Assembly (NCBI GenBank): GCA_008636095.1
Contig: VSJD01000319.1
Location: 1 to 14,484 of the forward strand
Origin: Kiritimatiellota bacterium
GTDB lineage: Bacteria > Verrucomicrobiota > Kiritimatiellia > JAAZAB01
Length of the DNA: 14,484 bases
Reading direction: 5' to 3'
The position numbers and the translations under genes were made by a program. Below are positions 6,353 to 14,060 of the stretch, one piece after another (the first letter of the stretch is position 1; every line of letters begins with the position of its first letter). A model generated the notes under the pieces. That model had not been told where the DNA came from, searched no databases, and saw only the letters and a list, made by a program, of their open reading frames with translations.

Positions 6353-8248
6353 ATGCAGGTGTTGCTAAGATTCACGATTAGGATCGGGGGGGTCATGCTG
6401 ATGCTGGCACTGGTGCAAACCGCTCCCGCCGGTAGTGCGTCCGGGAAAAACTACTATGTTGCCACTACCGGCGACGACGCCAACAATGGGACCTCAATCA
6501 GTAAACCATTCAAGACCATTCAAAAAGCAGCCAGCATAGCAACAGCTGGAAATACGGTTTATATCCGTGCCGGTACTTACCGGGAAACGGTAACACCGTC
6601 CAATTCCGGTTCCTCCGGTTCAGTGATCAGGTTTACCAACTATAACAGCGAGACGGTCACTGTCAGTGGCGCAGACGCGATCACCGGTGCGTGGACAGTC
6701 TGTTCGGGAAACATCTACAAGATTGATGTCGGTTCCCGGGACTTTGATCAACTCTTCGTGGACGGCAAGATGAACTTAAAAGCCCAATGGCCAAACAACA
6801 CCGCGCTTGATTTGTTAAGTAAATCATGGATGGCAACAATAGCCGGTGGTGACTCAACCTCAATCTATGACAGTTCCATCCCCGGCCCAAACTGGAACGG
6901 CGGCATGATCTGGATCCTGCCGGGTAAACATTGGGTGGCATTTCAGAGGTCAATTACGGCTTATGACGGCAAACAACAAAAGGCGAGTTTCGCGACTACT
7001 GGTGGTTCGCATTACGAACCTAAGGCAGGTGACAGGTATTTCCTGTTTAACAAACTTGAGGTCTTAGATGCCGGCGGCGAATGGTACCTGGACAAGGGCA
7101 CCCATGAACTGTATCTCTGGGCCACCGCCAACGACAATCCGGCCAACCATACGGTCGAGGCTAAGAATAGAAACCTGGCGCTGGATCTCTCGAATAAGAA
7201 TTACATCGAATTCGACGGGGTAAATTTTTTGGCCGGGAATGTAAAAATGACGGGTTCAACATACTGTGCCGTGAAAAACGGGTCGTTAAAGTATCCTGAC
7301 TATTTTGAGAATGCCAATGGGTATGCCCTGCAGGACTGCGGCATTGTGGTGAGCGGCAACCATAACAAGATTGACCATATGGAAATTGCCTACACTCCAG
7401 GGGCGGGGATTTATTTGTCGGGCATTGCCAACGAGATTACCTGCTGCACTATCCATGACATTAACTGGACAGGTGGCGAATATGGTGCGATCACGTATGG
7501 TCTCGCCGCTTGGTCTAAGAACCTGGCCAATGCTATGCCACCTATCGGGACGCAAAAAGACCTGGTGATCAGCCACAATACCATTTACAAGACAGGCCGA
7601 TCGGGGATGTTGGGGCATTTTACCGAGGCGGCTACGATCACCTATAATGAAATTTACAATGTAGGCGTGATTTGTTTTGACTTAGGCTGTATCTACATTG
7701 ACCATGATGGCGGTTATGGCGGGTCAGATTCGGTTTTTGCCTATAACAAGATACATGACAATAACGGCACCGGTTCGGGTATTTACTTCGATGCTTGCAC
7801 CCCTTATCTGCAGGGAGGCGGTACTAATGGGAGTTACTGTGGACAGAATTACAAAATCCACCATAATGAGGTCTATAATATCACTCCTTGGGCTGCTTTT
7901 CATGTCAACGGCGGCGACCCTAAACTGCCAGTAAAAAATCTGAGGTTTTACAACAATTCCACTTACAACTGCAGTTCGACGCTTAGATCGGGTCGTAGTA
8001 GCGCGGGAACTGATTGTTCGGGTGTAACCTTGAAAAACAACATTGGGACTGCACCATGGAAGATAGATTCACAGATAACGGATATCTCCAATAACTTCAC
8101 CTCTGGTGATCCGAAATTTGTCGATCCGATACACTATGATTTTCACTTGCAATCCAATTCGCCGTGTATCGATGCCGGTTGTGTAGTCAGCGGAATTACG
8201 GATGGGTACAGCGGATCAGCGCCGGATCAGGGAAGGTATGAATTCTGA
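6353..8248 (+). CDS. Secreted right-handed parallel beta-helix protein
   Basis: A 631-residue exported protein. Residues 1-29 form a signal peptide (basic start, hydrophobic GGVMLMLALV, cleavage near APAGSAS). Residues ~33-80 (YYVATTGDDANNGTSISKPF, then TIQKA and VYIRAGTYRETV) are the DUF1565/pectate-lyase-like opening typical of parallel beta-helix proteins. A middle part with W/Y-rich strands (~105-265) is followed by repeated short helix rungs such as NYIEFDGVNF, NKIDHMEIAY, NEITCCTIHDI, LVISHNTIYKTG and ITYNEIYNVG. The C-terminus ends DFHLQSNSPCIDAG, a common closing motif of this group. Such proteins often bind or cleave polysaccharides, but no catalytic lyase signature can be named, so substrate is unknown. 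A strong GGAGG lies 8 bases before the ATG. Base composition is more AT-rich than the dehydrogenase gene upstream. Confidence 0.88.
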   Translation: MQVLLRFTIRIGGVMLMLALVQTAPAGSASGKNYYVATTGDDANNGTSISKPFKTIQKAASIATAGNTVYIRAGTYRETVTPSNSGSSGSVIRFTNYNSETVTVSGADAITGAWTVCSGNIYKIDVGSRDFDQLFVDGKMNLKAQWPNNTALDLLSKSWMATIAGGDSTSIYDSSIPGPNWNGGMIWILPGKHWVAFQRSITAYDGKQQKASFATTGGSHYEPKAGDRYFLFNKLEVLDAGGEWYLDKGTHELYLWATANDNPANHTVEAKNRNLALDLSNKNYIEFDGVNFLAGNVKMTGSTYCAVKNGSLKYPDYFENANGYALQDCGIVVSGNHNKIDHMEIAYTPGAGIYLSGIANEITCCTIHDINWTGGEYGAITYGLAAWSKNLANAMPPIGTQKDLVISHNTIYKTGRSGMLGHFTEAATITYNEIYNVGVICFDLGCIYIDHDGGYGGSDSVFAYNKIHDNNGTGSGIYFDACTPYLQGGGTNGSYCGQNYKIHHNEVYNITPWAAFHVNGGDPKLPVKNLRFYNNSTYNCSSTLRSGRSSAGTDCSGVTLKNNIGTAPWKIDSQITDISNNFTSGDPKFVDPIHYDFHLQSNSPCIDAGCVVSGITDGYSGSAPDQGRYEF

Positions 8249-8362
8249 TGATCGCAGGGCGCGACCTTGATGTATAGCCAGGCTACGCCGGAGCGCTATG
8301 CCCAGGCGAATGTCATTGTTCGAAAAACAAAGCGGAACGCAGCGCTAAAAATGGAGAGCAAT

Positions 8363-10348
8363 ATGTATTTAATTAAGGTTGTTTTCTCTGTTTTACTGTT
8401 ATTGCATCTGTTAATAACGGACCTCTATTGCAAAAACACTTTTACCGCACTGCAGGGAACAATCCGATCGCCTAACGGGTTTGTTCTTTATCATAATGGT
8501 GCAATAGTTAAAGAAACGTCTTCCGGTAGTGAGCAGAATATTTCTTTGAACTTAATTACTGGCATAAATACTATCGCCGTCTCTTGCGCGCCTCAGGTTG
8601 AGTGTTCATTATCCGCGGGGCAGGTAAAGGTCACCGATAAAGACATGTGGCGGATAAACGAGCGGGAAGAAACAAATTGGCCGGCAAATGACTACAATGA
8701 CAAGTCCTGGAAGATTGGCAAACCGGCCGAATATACACCCGCTGGAAAAATATTCTTAAGAAAAGTTGTTTTAGTTCGTGATACTCCTGACCTTTATGCC
8801 GGCTACGCCTTTCCGAATGAACGGGAGAAATATTTCGATGTGCCGTATACCATATGTAAAAATTCCGTCCAGTTGCTTATCTTGCGACTGTACAATCCCC
8901 TGGCCGGAGAAATCGGAAATATCAAGTATCGTATAGATTTACCGAAAGGTTTTACCATTTTGGATGTAAATAAAAGAACATATTTAATAGGGGAAGGAGT
9001 GGCGAATAATCCGAAAATGTCTGAAGAAAAAATAATGAGGGACAACTTGGGATTTAATCGTTATACCTTGATTTTTGACAAACCCTTGGCGCCTACCGTT
9101 GAAAGAACCGGACGTGTTCATTCTTCTTATTATGATATTGCCATGTTTCTGGTAAAAGCGGACAAGGAGGCACCTTCGTCGGCAACCTTTTATTCAAGAC
9201 AATCAGCGGAAGACGGGACAATATTATCAGCCGAGAAAACGCTTTCCGTTGAAATTCTCCCTGAATTAGCCGCTTCGCCCCGAAAAGACCGGCATATTAT
9301 GATTGATGTTGACCGGCGGCTTGCACGATTCAGCGATGAAGAACAGGAGGCGCTATTAAATACATTCAACAAAGCAGGCGTAGATGAATTGCATTTTCAT
9401 GTTTCCAGAACCTTGGCCCGTGCCGAATATAATGCCCGGATGAAGAATATCGTAAAAACAATGCACAAGTATGGAATCAGGGCGATTATTTCTCAAGATG
9501 AAGACTGGGGCAGTGATTATTTGCCATATGATAAGAAGCCGGAACATTCCGCTTATGATAAAGACGGCAATATATATAAACAAAGTTACCCTGGCTGGGA
9601 GCGCAACAAAGCGGCTGATATTCCCTGTCCCACCTGGTTAATCGAAGAAAATGACGGCGCGGGACTGACAAAACGGATTGTAAAAATTATTAAAGGATTA
9701 ATGAAAAAAGACGGTGAGATTGACGTGAAAAAGCAGATTGTCGAAGTTATGAAAGAATATAATGCTGATGGATATTGCCGGTCGGTTGAAATGGGGGCTA
9801 GTGACAGATATTGTTTTTGCAACAGATGCATCAATGAATTCAAAAAGATGTATCCGGACGCGTCGCCTGCGGAAATTGCACCCGGATCCGGGAAATGGCT
9901 GGATTTTCGCTGCCGACAAAACGCTGAAATATCAGGAATTATGAATGGTGCGGTGCATGCCGTGGGTAAAGATAAAGTATTTTACTGCTATAGCAGTTTT
10001 CAGGGAGAAACAGGCCTTCAACGATACAAGACGGATTGGAAATATTACCAGGATAGATGTGATATCGCTATTGCCGGTATTATAGGATCATTAGAAGATA
10101 CTCAAAAAGCTTTAGGCAAGACTCGGTGGATCGGCCGGGTGGGGACATATGCGTATCAGCCACGAGAGGCAAATAATATAATATATGCCCAATTTGTTAA
10201 ATCAAACTGCTTTGGGATCAGGATTTTTGAGTATTTTCAGACGCAAGGAATAACTTATTATCTCACTTCGCTTCTGGCCCAATACGGAACGAAAGCAAAT
10301 GAATATATGCCCCGGGAATATTCAATAGGAAAAGTTGTCCTTCACTGA
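8363..10348 (+). CDS. Secreted TIM-barrel, glycoside-hydrolase-like protein of unknown specificity
   Basis: Taken from ATG 8363 (GGAGAG just upstream), it has 661 residues. A longer frame back to 8267 lacks a ribosome-binding site and hides the signal peptide. Residues 1-23 are a signal sequence (MYLIKVVFSVLLLLHLLI). Residues ~27-140 resemble a galactose-binding-like beta-sandwich (INEREETNWPANDYNDKSWK, then IFLRKVVLV), as in modular glycosidases. Residues ~170-300 are another beta-rich module. Residues ~308-650 look like a barrel: strands MIDVDRR, DELHFHVSR and GIRAIISQDED, then YNADGYCRSVE and a Cys cluster YCFCNRCINEF (484, 486, 489), which recalls the C-x-C-x-x-C-F motif of uncharacterised glycosidase-like barrels. 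Catalytic acids are not assignable with confidence; Glu476 and Glu623 are candidates only. It is markedly AT-rich compared with ligA or ygiQ, consistent with separate ancestry. I do not recognise a named family. Confidence 0.72.
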   Translation: MYLIKVVFSVLLLLHLLITDLYCKNTFTALQGTIRSPNGFVLYHNGAIVKETSSGSEQNISLNLITGINTIAVSCAPQVECSLSAGQVKVTDKDMWRINEREETNWPANDYNDKSWKIGKPAEYTPAGKIFLRKVVLVRDTPDLYAGYAFPNEREKYFDVPYTICKNSVQLLILRLYNPLAGEIGNIKYRIDLPKGFTILDVNKRTYLIGEGVANNPKMSEEKIMRDNLGFNRYTLIFDKPLAPTVERTGRVHSSYYDIAMFLVKADKEAPSSATFYSRQSAEDGTILSAEKTLSVEILPELAASPRKDRHIMIDVDRRLARFSDEEQEALLNTFNKAGVDELHFHVSRTLARAEYNARMKNIVKTMHKYGIRAIISQDEDWGSDYLPYDKKPEHSAYDKDGNIYKQSYPGWERNKAADIPCPTWLIEENDGAGLTKRIVKIIKGLMKKDGEIDVKKQIVEVMKEYNADGYCRSVEMGASDRYCFCNRCINEFKKMYPDASPAEIAPGSGKWLDFRCRQNAEISGIMNGAVHAVGKDKVFYCYSSFQGETGLQRYKTDWKYYQDRCDIAIAGIIGSLEDTQKALGKTRWIGRVGTYAYQPREANNIIYAQFVKSNCFGIRIFEYFQTQGITYYLTSLLAQYGTKANEYMPREYSIGKVVLH

Positions 10349-10605
10349 TTTCCGTGTGATTTATCATTGGCTAAACGGTCGGTATGCAATCTAACCACAT
10401 GATCACAAGTGGCTTATGATGGGTGAGACGTGCAAATGGCTGCAGGTTGTGCGTGCAACCCAGGTCTTTTGGGCATATCCCTTTTTCGGGAATGGTCGAG
10501 CAAAAGCTGTCAATCAAACTGGAGATTGATACGCGTCCGCCAGCCGGTGCCGACACCCGGATGTGGCATTGATTACGAGGGAGAATCTGGAATCGTTAGT
10601 GAAAA
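10349..10605. other. Intergenic stretch between convergent genes
   Basis: 257 bases separate the (+) TIM-barrel gene and the (-) decarboxylase. Weak hairpins are GGTTG/CAACC (10445-10460, followed by CAGGTCTTTT on the + strand) and TCAATC/GATTGA (10510-10529, followed by CAGCTTTT on the - strand). Either could act as a poor terminator for one of the converging transcripts. The rest holds the putative toxin remnant. Confidence 0.4.
10420..10572 (+). pseudogene. Degenerate fragment of an AbiEii/AbiGii-family nucleotidyltransferase toxin
   Basis: In the frame closing with TGA at 10570-10572, the translation includes KLSIKLEIDTRPPAGADT (10504-10557). This closely matches, from memory, the conserved K-hsh-EhDT-PPAGA-T strand of AbiEii-like nucleotidyltransferases. 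The residues before it (FGHIPFSGMVEQ) loosely fit the preceding RFPGLL segment. After it the expected TRLV-RH segment is missing and the frame stops within seven codons, and the frame is open only from 10420. No nucleotidyltransferase core (GG-D-D) is present. It is therefore at best a decayed remnant of a toxin/abortive-infection gene left between the two convergent genes. Confidence 0.45.
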
Positions 10606-11748
10606 CTACTGGTTGATGTGGACCACCTTGGCGGGCGGGAACCCGTTGAAAGGGGTTGAGGAGGCGACGCTGTAGGCGCCGATGTTTTTGCTGTAGAGCA
10701 GATCGCCGCGTTCAAGATCGGCGGGAAGTTCCTCGGACATTGAGATCACGTCCAGCGCGTCGCAGGTCGGACCGAAGACGGTGCAAATCTGGGTGGGGCC
10801 TTTTTTGAATGCTTTCAAGTGGTACTGGCAGTGATCGAAAATGATGCCCGAGAAAGTATGGTAAACACCGTCGTCAACATAATAACATAGCTTGCCGTCA
10901 CGCACGGCCTTGCCGATGATCTTCGATATGGCGGTCCCGGCCGTCGCCACCATGAACCGTCCTGGCTCGGCCAGGATTTGGATGTCCTTGGGAAAAAGCC
11001 GATCAATCTCGGCATTAATCTTCCGGGCCAGTTCGCGGAACGGTTTCACGGTGGCGTCGTAGGGCGCCGGGAACCCGCCCCCGATATCCAGCAGGTTCAT
11101 CTTCGTGTAGCCGCGGTCGCGCGCCTCCTTGAACACGTTGGCCGCGAGGTTGATGGCCTGTACGTAGTTCTCGAAGTTGGTGGTCTGACTGCCGACGTGG
11201 AAGCTTAGTCCTTCAACAACCAGGCCGGCCCTGTCGGCTTCGAGAATAAGATTCACCGCTTCTCCCGAGGCCGCGCCAAACTTGGACGACAGTTCTACCA
11301 TCGCGCCGGTATTGGCGACTTTAAGGCGCAAGCAGAGGCCCGAGTGCGGGGCGTACTGCTTGATTTTTCTGATTTCCTCGACGTTATCGTAAGTCACCAG
11401 CGCCTTGTATTGATCAAGCGCCTGCAACGTCTCGTTGGCCTTGATCGGGTTGGCGTAGATGATCTTGTCCCAGATCCAATCCTGGCGCTGTTTGGCCGGC
11501 AGGTCCTTGATGTACGCGTGCACGATTCTGAACTCCGGCATCGAGGCCACGTCAAAGCTCGCGCCTGCTTCGTAAAGCGTCTTCACAATGGCAGGATCCG
11601 GGTTGGCTTTGACCGCAAAGTAGGCCTGGACGCGCGGCAGATATTTTTTGAAGGCGGCATAATTCCGGCGCAGTTCGTCATGGTCCACCACGAACAGGGG
11701 CGTCCCGTGCTTCTGTGCCAGTTGCTGTAGTGCCTTTAATGTGGGCAT
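10606..11748 (-). CDS. Ornithine decarboxylase-type (fold III) amino-acid decarboxylase
   Basis: PLP enzyme of the alanine-racemase-fold ODC/LDC group, expected to convert ornithine to putrescine (possibly lysine to cadaverine). With the start at 11748 it has 380 residues, normal for the group. The PLP lysine is Lys47 in YFAVKANPDP. Other motifs are FDVASMPEF, IIYANPIK (typical of ODCs), SFHVGSQ (His184), DIGGGFP (221-227), AEPGRFMV (260-267), VDDGVYHTF (291-299) and FGPTCDALD with the active-site Cys329-Asp330 pair. GPTCD plus YANPIK favours ODC over diaminopimelate decarboxylase; ornithine versus lysine preference cannot be read reliably. I chose ATG 11748 because GGGAGGAG sits directly before it; the ATG at 11766 has none. 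It would feed putrescine to the dehydrogenase/NspC pair encoded upstream on the other strand. Confidence 0.9.
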   Translation of the reverse strand: MPTLKALQQLAQKHGTPLFVVDHDELRRNYAAFKKYLPRVQAYFAVKANPDPAIVKTLYEAGASFDVASMPEFRIVHAYIKDLPAKQRQDWIWDKIIYANPIKANETLQALDQYKALVTYDNVEEIRKIKQYAPHSGLCLRLKVANTGAMVELSSKFGAASGEAVNLILEADRAGLVVEGLSFHVGSQTTNFENYVQAINLAANVFKEARDRGYTKMNLLDIGGGFPAPYDATVKPFRELARKINAEIDRLFPKDIQILAEPGRFMVATAGTAISKIIGKAVRDGKLCYYVDDGVYHTFSGIIFDHCQYHLKAFKKGPTQICTVFGPTCDALDVISMSEELPADLERGDLLYSKNIGAYSVASSTPFNGFPPAKVVHINQ

Positions 11749-11778
11749 AATCTCCTCCCGTGGCATCCAAGATTAAAT

Positions 11779-11806
11779 TTTGTATTGTGGGTGACAAGTA
11801 TTGCAA
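11779..11806 (-). promoter_or_regulatory. Candidate promoter of the decarboxylase gene
   Basis: Reading the - strand, TTGCAA (11806-11801), a 16 bp spacer and TACAAA (11784-11779) would start RNA around 11772, leaving a ~24 nt leader with the GGGAGGAG ribosome-binding site. An overlapping alternative is TTGTCA (11797-11792) with TAATCT (11775-11770). A direct repeat GTATTG occurs at 11782-11787 and 11798-11803. Matches to consensus are moderate. Confidence 0.3.
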
Positions 11807-11937
11807 ACTGCCGCGGCGTAGACAAGAGGCATCTTCTGGACACATTCAAGACCGGAACTTCAATTATCCGGGTATAATATCGCGCCTGGTTGGCGGGCGC
11901 GATGGTGTCCGCGACGCGCATTTCGGTGCCCGCCATG

Positions 11938-11963
11938 TCCTCCGTAGCTTTAGCGAAGGAGGA
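11938..11963. repeat. REP-like palindrome (TCCTCCGTAGC...AAGGAGGA)
   Basis: Arms TCCTCC (11938-11943) and GGAGGA (11958-11963) pair perfectly around an inner GTAGCTTTAGCGAA that can form a short GC/GC stem. On the - strand the spurious translation is SSFAKATED, a peptide I associate with a widespread extragenic repeat of the TTCGCTAAAGCTACGGAGG type. Assignment is from memory. Confidence 0.6.
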
Positions 11964-11985
11964 TATTGCGGGATTCGAAAAGGAT

Positions 11986-11999
11986 CGGCAAGTTTGCCG
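11986..11999 (-). terminator. Short hairpin downstream of ygiQ; weak terminator candidate
   Basis: CGGCAA-GT-TTGCCG is a perfect 6 bp stem 58 bases past the ygiQ stop. On the - strand it is followed by ATCCTTTTCG, a short broken T-run. Only a weak intrinsic terminator could be argued. Confidence 0.3.
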
Positions 12000-12057
12000 T
12001 AGATGTTGGCGCGCGGCGCGAAGCGCTGGATATGTACACCCAGTTATGCGCGGCTAA

Positions 12058-13917
12058 TCACTCTCCTTTCCCCGGCGGCACTAAACAATGCTTGCCGCGG
12101 CCGATCAAGTCCGCGCGCCCGGCGGCGCGGAGGGCTTCCCGTGCTTTGCGGTGAAATTCCGGTTTGTGGCACAGGAGCAGGGCGCGCTGCAGTCCCTTTT
12201 CGCGGTCGGTGCGGGCCACATAAATGGGCTGGGACGTTTCGGGGTCGAGGGCGGTGTAATACATGGCGGCGGCCATGGTCAGGGGCGCGGGATAAAAATC
12301 CTGGACTTGGCTTGGCTGGATGCGGGCCTGGCGCAGATATTGCGCCAACTCAACCATGTTGCCAAGCGTGCACCCGGGATGGCCGCTGATAAAATATTCC
12401 ACAATGTCGTGCGGTTTGCCGGTATCCCGGCACAGTTCGCGGAACCGCTGGAGGAACCGCAGGTAACTACTTGCCGCAGGCTTGCGCATTGCGCGCAATA
12501 CACGCTCGGCTATGTGCTCGGGGGCGATCTTGAGTCGGCCGCCGATATGGTGCGCGATTAATTCCCGTAGCCATTGCTCGCTTTTGTCCGCCAAGGCCAG
12601 GTCGTAACGGATGCCGCTGGACACGAACACGTGTTTGACGCCAGGGACCTGCCGAGCGGCCTGAAGCAGTTTCGTAAAAGCGGCGGGGTCAGTTTGCATG
12701 TTCGGACAAAGCTCGGGATAAAGGCAACTCCGGCGGCGACAGTTGGAACGGCTGTGCCGACACCCGGTGCCGTACATATTGGCGGTCGGCCCGCCCAAAT
12801 CGCTGAGGGTACCATGGAAATCCGGGGTGCGAGTCATGCGCTCGATTTCACGCAAAACATTTTTTTGACTGCGCGAACTGATGGTCATCCCCTGGTGCAT
12901 GCCGATGGCGCAAAACGCACAGCCGCCGTAACAGCCGCGATGGATGGTTACAGAATCCTTGATCATGTCACAAGCCGGAATCCGGTCTTTTCCGTAACTC
13001 GGGTGCGGGCGGTGTGTAAATGGCAGGGAATAGATTAAATCCATTTCCTCGGTTGCCAGCGGCGGCGCTGGTGGATGCGCCACGAGCCAGCGATTGCCAT
13101 GCCGCTGAACCAGGATGCCGCCGGATTGCGGGTCTGTTTCGGCCTCGATCAGTCGGGCCATTTCCATGAACGCGCGGCGGCCATCGGGAGTAGGGGCGGC
13201 AACGTTTTCGTAAGAAGGAAGTTCTTTCACAGCAGCAAGATCGGAAATCGTGTTCAGGTATTCCGCCGTTCCCCGGATGCCATGCCACGGTTTCCCTTCC
13301 CACGCGCGCCAAGCCAGTTCGGCCATGGCCCGCTCCGCCATGCCGTACACAATAATATCTGCCTTGGCATCGAAGAGTAAAGAGCGCCGGACCCGGTCGG
13401 TCCAATAATCATAATAGGCGAACCGGCGCAGGGACGCTTCCACACCGCCCAGCACAACGGGGACACCCTTAAAAGCGTGGCGTGCGCAAGCGGTATAGAT
13501 GATCGAGGCGTTGCGGGGCCGACGCCCCGCCCGGCCGCCGGGCGAGTAGGGGTCGTCCCGGCGCAGTTTGCGCATGATGGTCAGGTTGGCCAATTCGCTG
13601 TCAAGGTTCCCGGCCGTGATGCCCCAGAACAGGCGCGGTTTACCCAGTTCACGGAAGGTTGCAATGCTTAGCGGATCCGGCTGGGCGATGATCCCGACCC
13701 GGTAACCCAGGTATTCCAGCCAGCGGCCGACGAGCGCCGCGCCGAACGACGGGTGATCCACGTAGGCGTCACCCGTGATGAGGACGATATCGCACGCGTC
13801 CCAACCGCGTTGATCCATTTCATGGCGAGTCATGGGCAAGGGCGTGGACGGGCCATGGCTTGCTGCGGACTGAATCCGCCAGCGGGGATCTGTGATGGGT
13901 ATGACGTCCTGAGCCAT
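12058..13917 (-). CDS. ygiQ: YgiQ-family radical SAM protein
   Basis: A 619-residue protein of the YgiQ (UPF0313) family, whose substrate is not established. The family-typical N-terminus PMTRHEMDQRGWDACDIVLITGDAYVDHPSFG lies at 28-59. A cobalamin-binding-like Rossmann region (LEYLGYRVGIIAQPD) and GGVEASLRRFAYYDYW (158-172) follow. The radical SAM cluster is HRGCYGGCAFC with Cys329, 333, 336 (CxxxCxxC), followed by LSDLGGPTANMYG and a second Cys-rich segment (386-404: C-x6-C-x4-C-x5-C) conserved in this family. I place the start at 13917 because MTRHEMDQRGW then lies at the usual distance and AGGAAAC precedes it; an upstream ATG at 14031 would add 38 residues that look non-coding. It is shorter than E. 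coli YgiQ (~740), lacking most of the C-terminal extension, as many homologues do. Confidence 0.95.
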   Translation of the reverse strand: MAQDVIPITDPRWRIQSAASHGPSTPLPMTRHEMDQRGWDACDIVLITGDAYVDHPSFGAALVGRWLEYLGYRVGIIAQPDPLSIATFRELGKPRLFWGITAGNLDSELANLTIMRKLRRDDPYSPGGRAGRRPRNASIIYTACARHAFKGVPVVLGGVEASLRRFAYYDYWTDRVRRSLLFDAKADIIVYGMAERAMAELAWRAWEGKPWHGIRGTAEYLNTISDLAAVKELPSYENVAAPTPDGRRAFMEMARLIEAETDPQSGGILVQRHGNRWLVAHPPAPPLATEEMDLIYSLPFTHRPHPSYGKDRIPACDMIKDSVTIHRGCYGGCAFCAIGMHQGMTISSRSQKNVLREIERMTRTPDFHGTLSDLGGPTANMYGTGCRHSRSNCRRRSCLYPELCPNMQTDPAAFTKLLQAARQVPGVKHVFVSSGIRYDLALADKSEQWLRELIAHHIGGRLKIAPEHIAERVLRAMRKPAASSYLRFLQRFRELCRDTGKPHDIVEYFISGHPGCTLGNMVELAQYLRQARIQPSQVQDFYPAPLTMAAAMYYTALDPETSQPIYVARTDREKGLQRALLLCHKPEFHRKAREALRAAGRADLIGRGKHCLVPPGKGE

Positions 13918-14045
13918 GGCAATTGTTTCCTGGTTTTTGCCGTCATTGCGTTGGTTGTCCAGGGAAGGGCGCCACGTTTTCCGTCCCGCCCATACCGTAT
14001 CGTTTGCGGAAATCGAAGGGCGTCCCCCCATAGTTGATAGGGAGC

Positions 14046-14060
14046 ATGAACTCGGTTCAT
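14046..14060. promoter_or_regulatory. Perfect inverted repeat in the ygiQ / CBM9-like divergent region
   Basis: ATGAAC-TCG-GTTCAT is a perfect 6+3+6 palindrome, 128 bases before the ygiQ start and 123 before the CBM9-like start. Its size and position suit an operator in a divergent promoter region. No strong sigma-70 boxes were found in the 266 bp interval, which otherwise shows no coding content. Confidence 0.28.

Larger units (their letters stand above)
11749..12057. other. 309 bp intergenic region between ygiQ and the decarboxylase gene
   Basis: Both flanking genes read leftwards. The region holds the decarboxylase ribosome-binding site and promoter candidate (11752-11806), a GC-rich hairpin CGCGCC/GGCGCG (11881-11901), the REP-like palindrome at 11938-11963 and a short hairpin at 11986-11999. 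A TATAAT word on the + strand (11873-11878) has no matching -35. No coding frame of note. Confidence 0.6.

Noticed and set aside
11760..12002. 80-codon open frame on the + strand (and a 66-codon frame opposite) in the ygiQ-decarboxylase gap
   Set aside because: There is no ribosome-binding site and no recognisable protein. The frames run through REP-like hairpins and the decarboxylase promoter region.
10547..12767. A 14 bp identity (GTGCCGACACCCGG) shared by 10547-10560 and 12754-12767
   Set aside because: One 14-mer match is expected about by chance in a window of this size. The second copy is inside the ygiQ coding frame and the flanks do not match.
2752..13917. Memo protein and YgiQ radical SAM protein as parts of one AmmeMemoRadiSam system
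   Set aside because: The radical SAM partner in that system is a different, smaller PflA-like protein, and no AMMECR1 gene is present. YgiQ carries its own family signature (MTR-EM--RGWD, GGPTANMYG), so the two are unrelated.
13918..14031. N-terminal extension of YgiQ to an ATG at 14031
   Set aside because: The extra 38 residues have no family counterpart, and the ATG at 13917 has AGGAAAC at suitable spacing.
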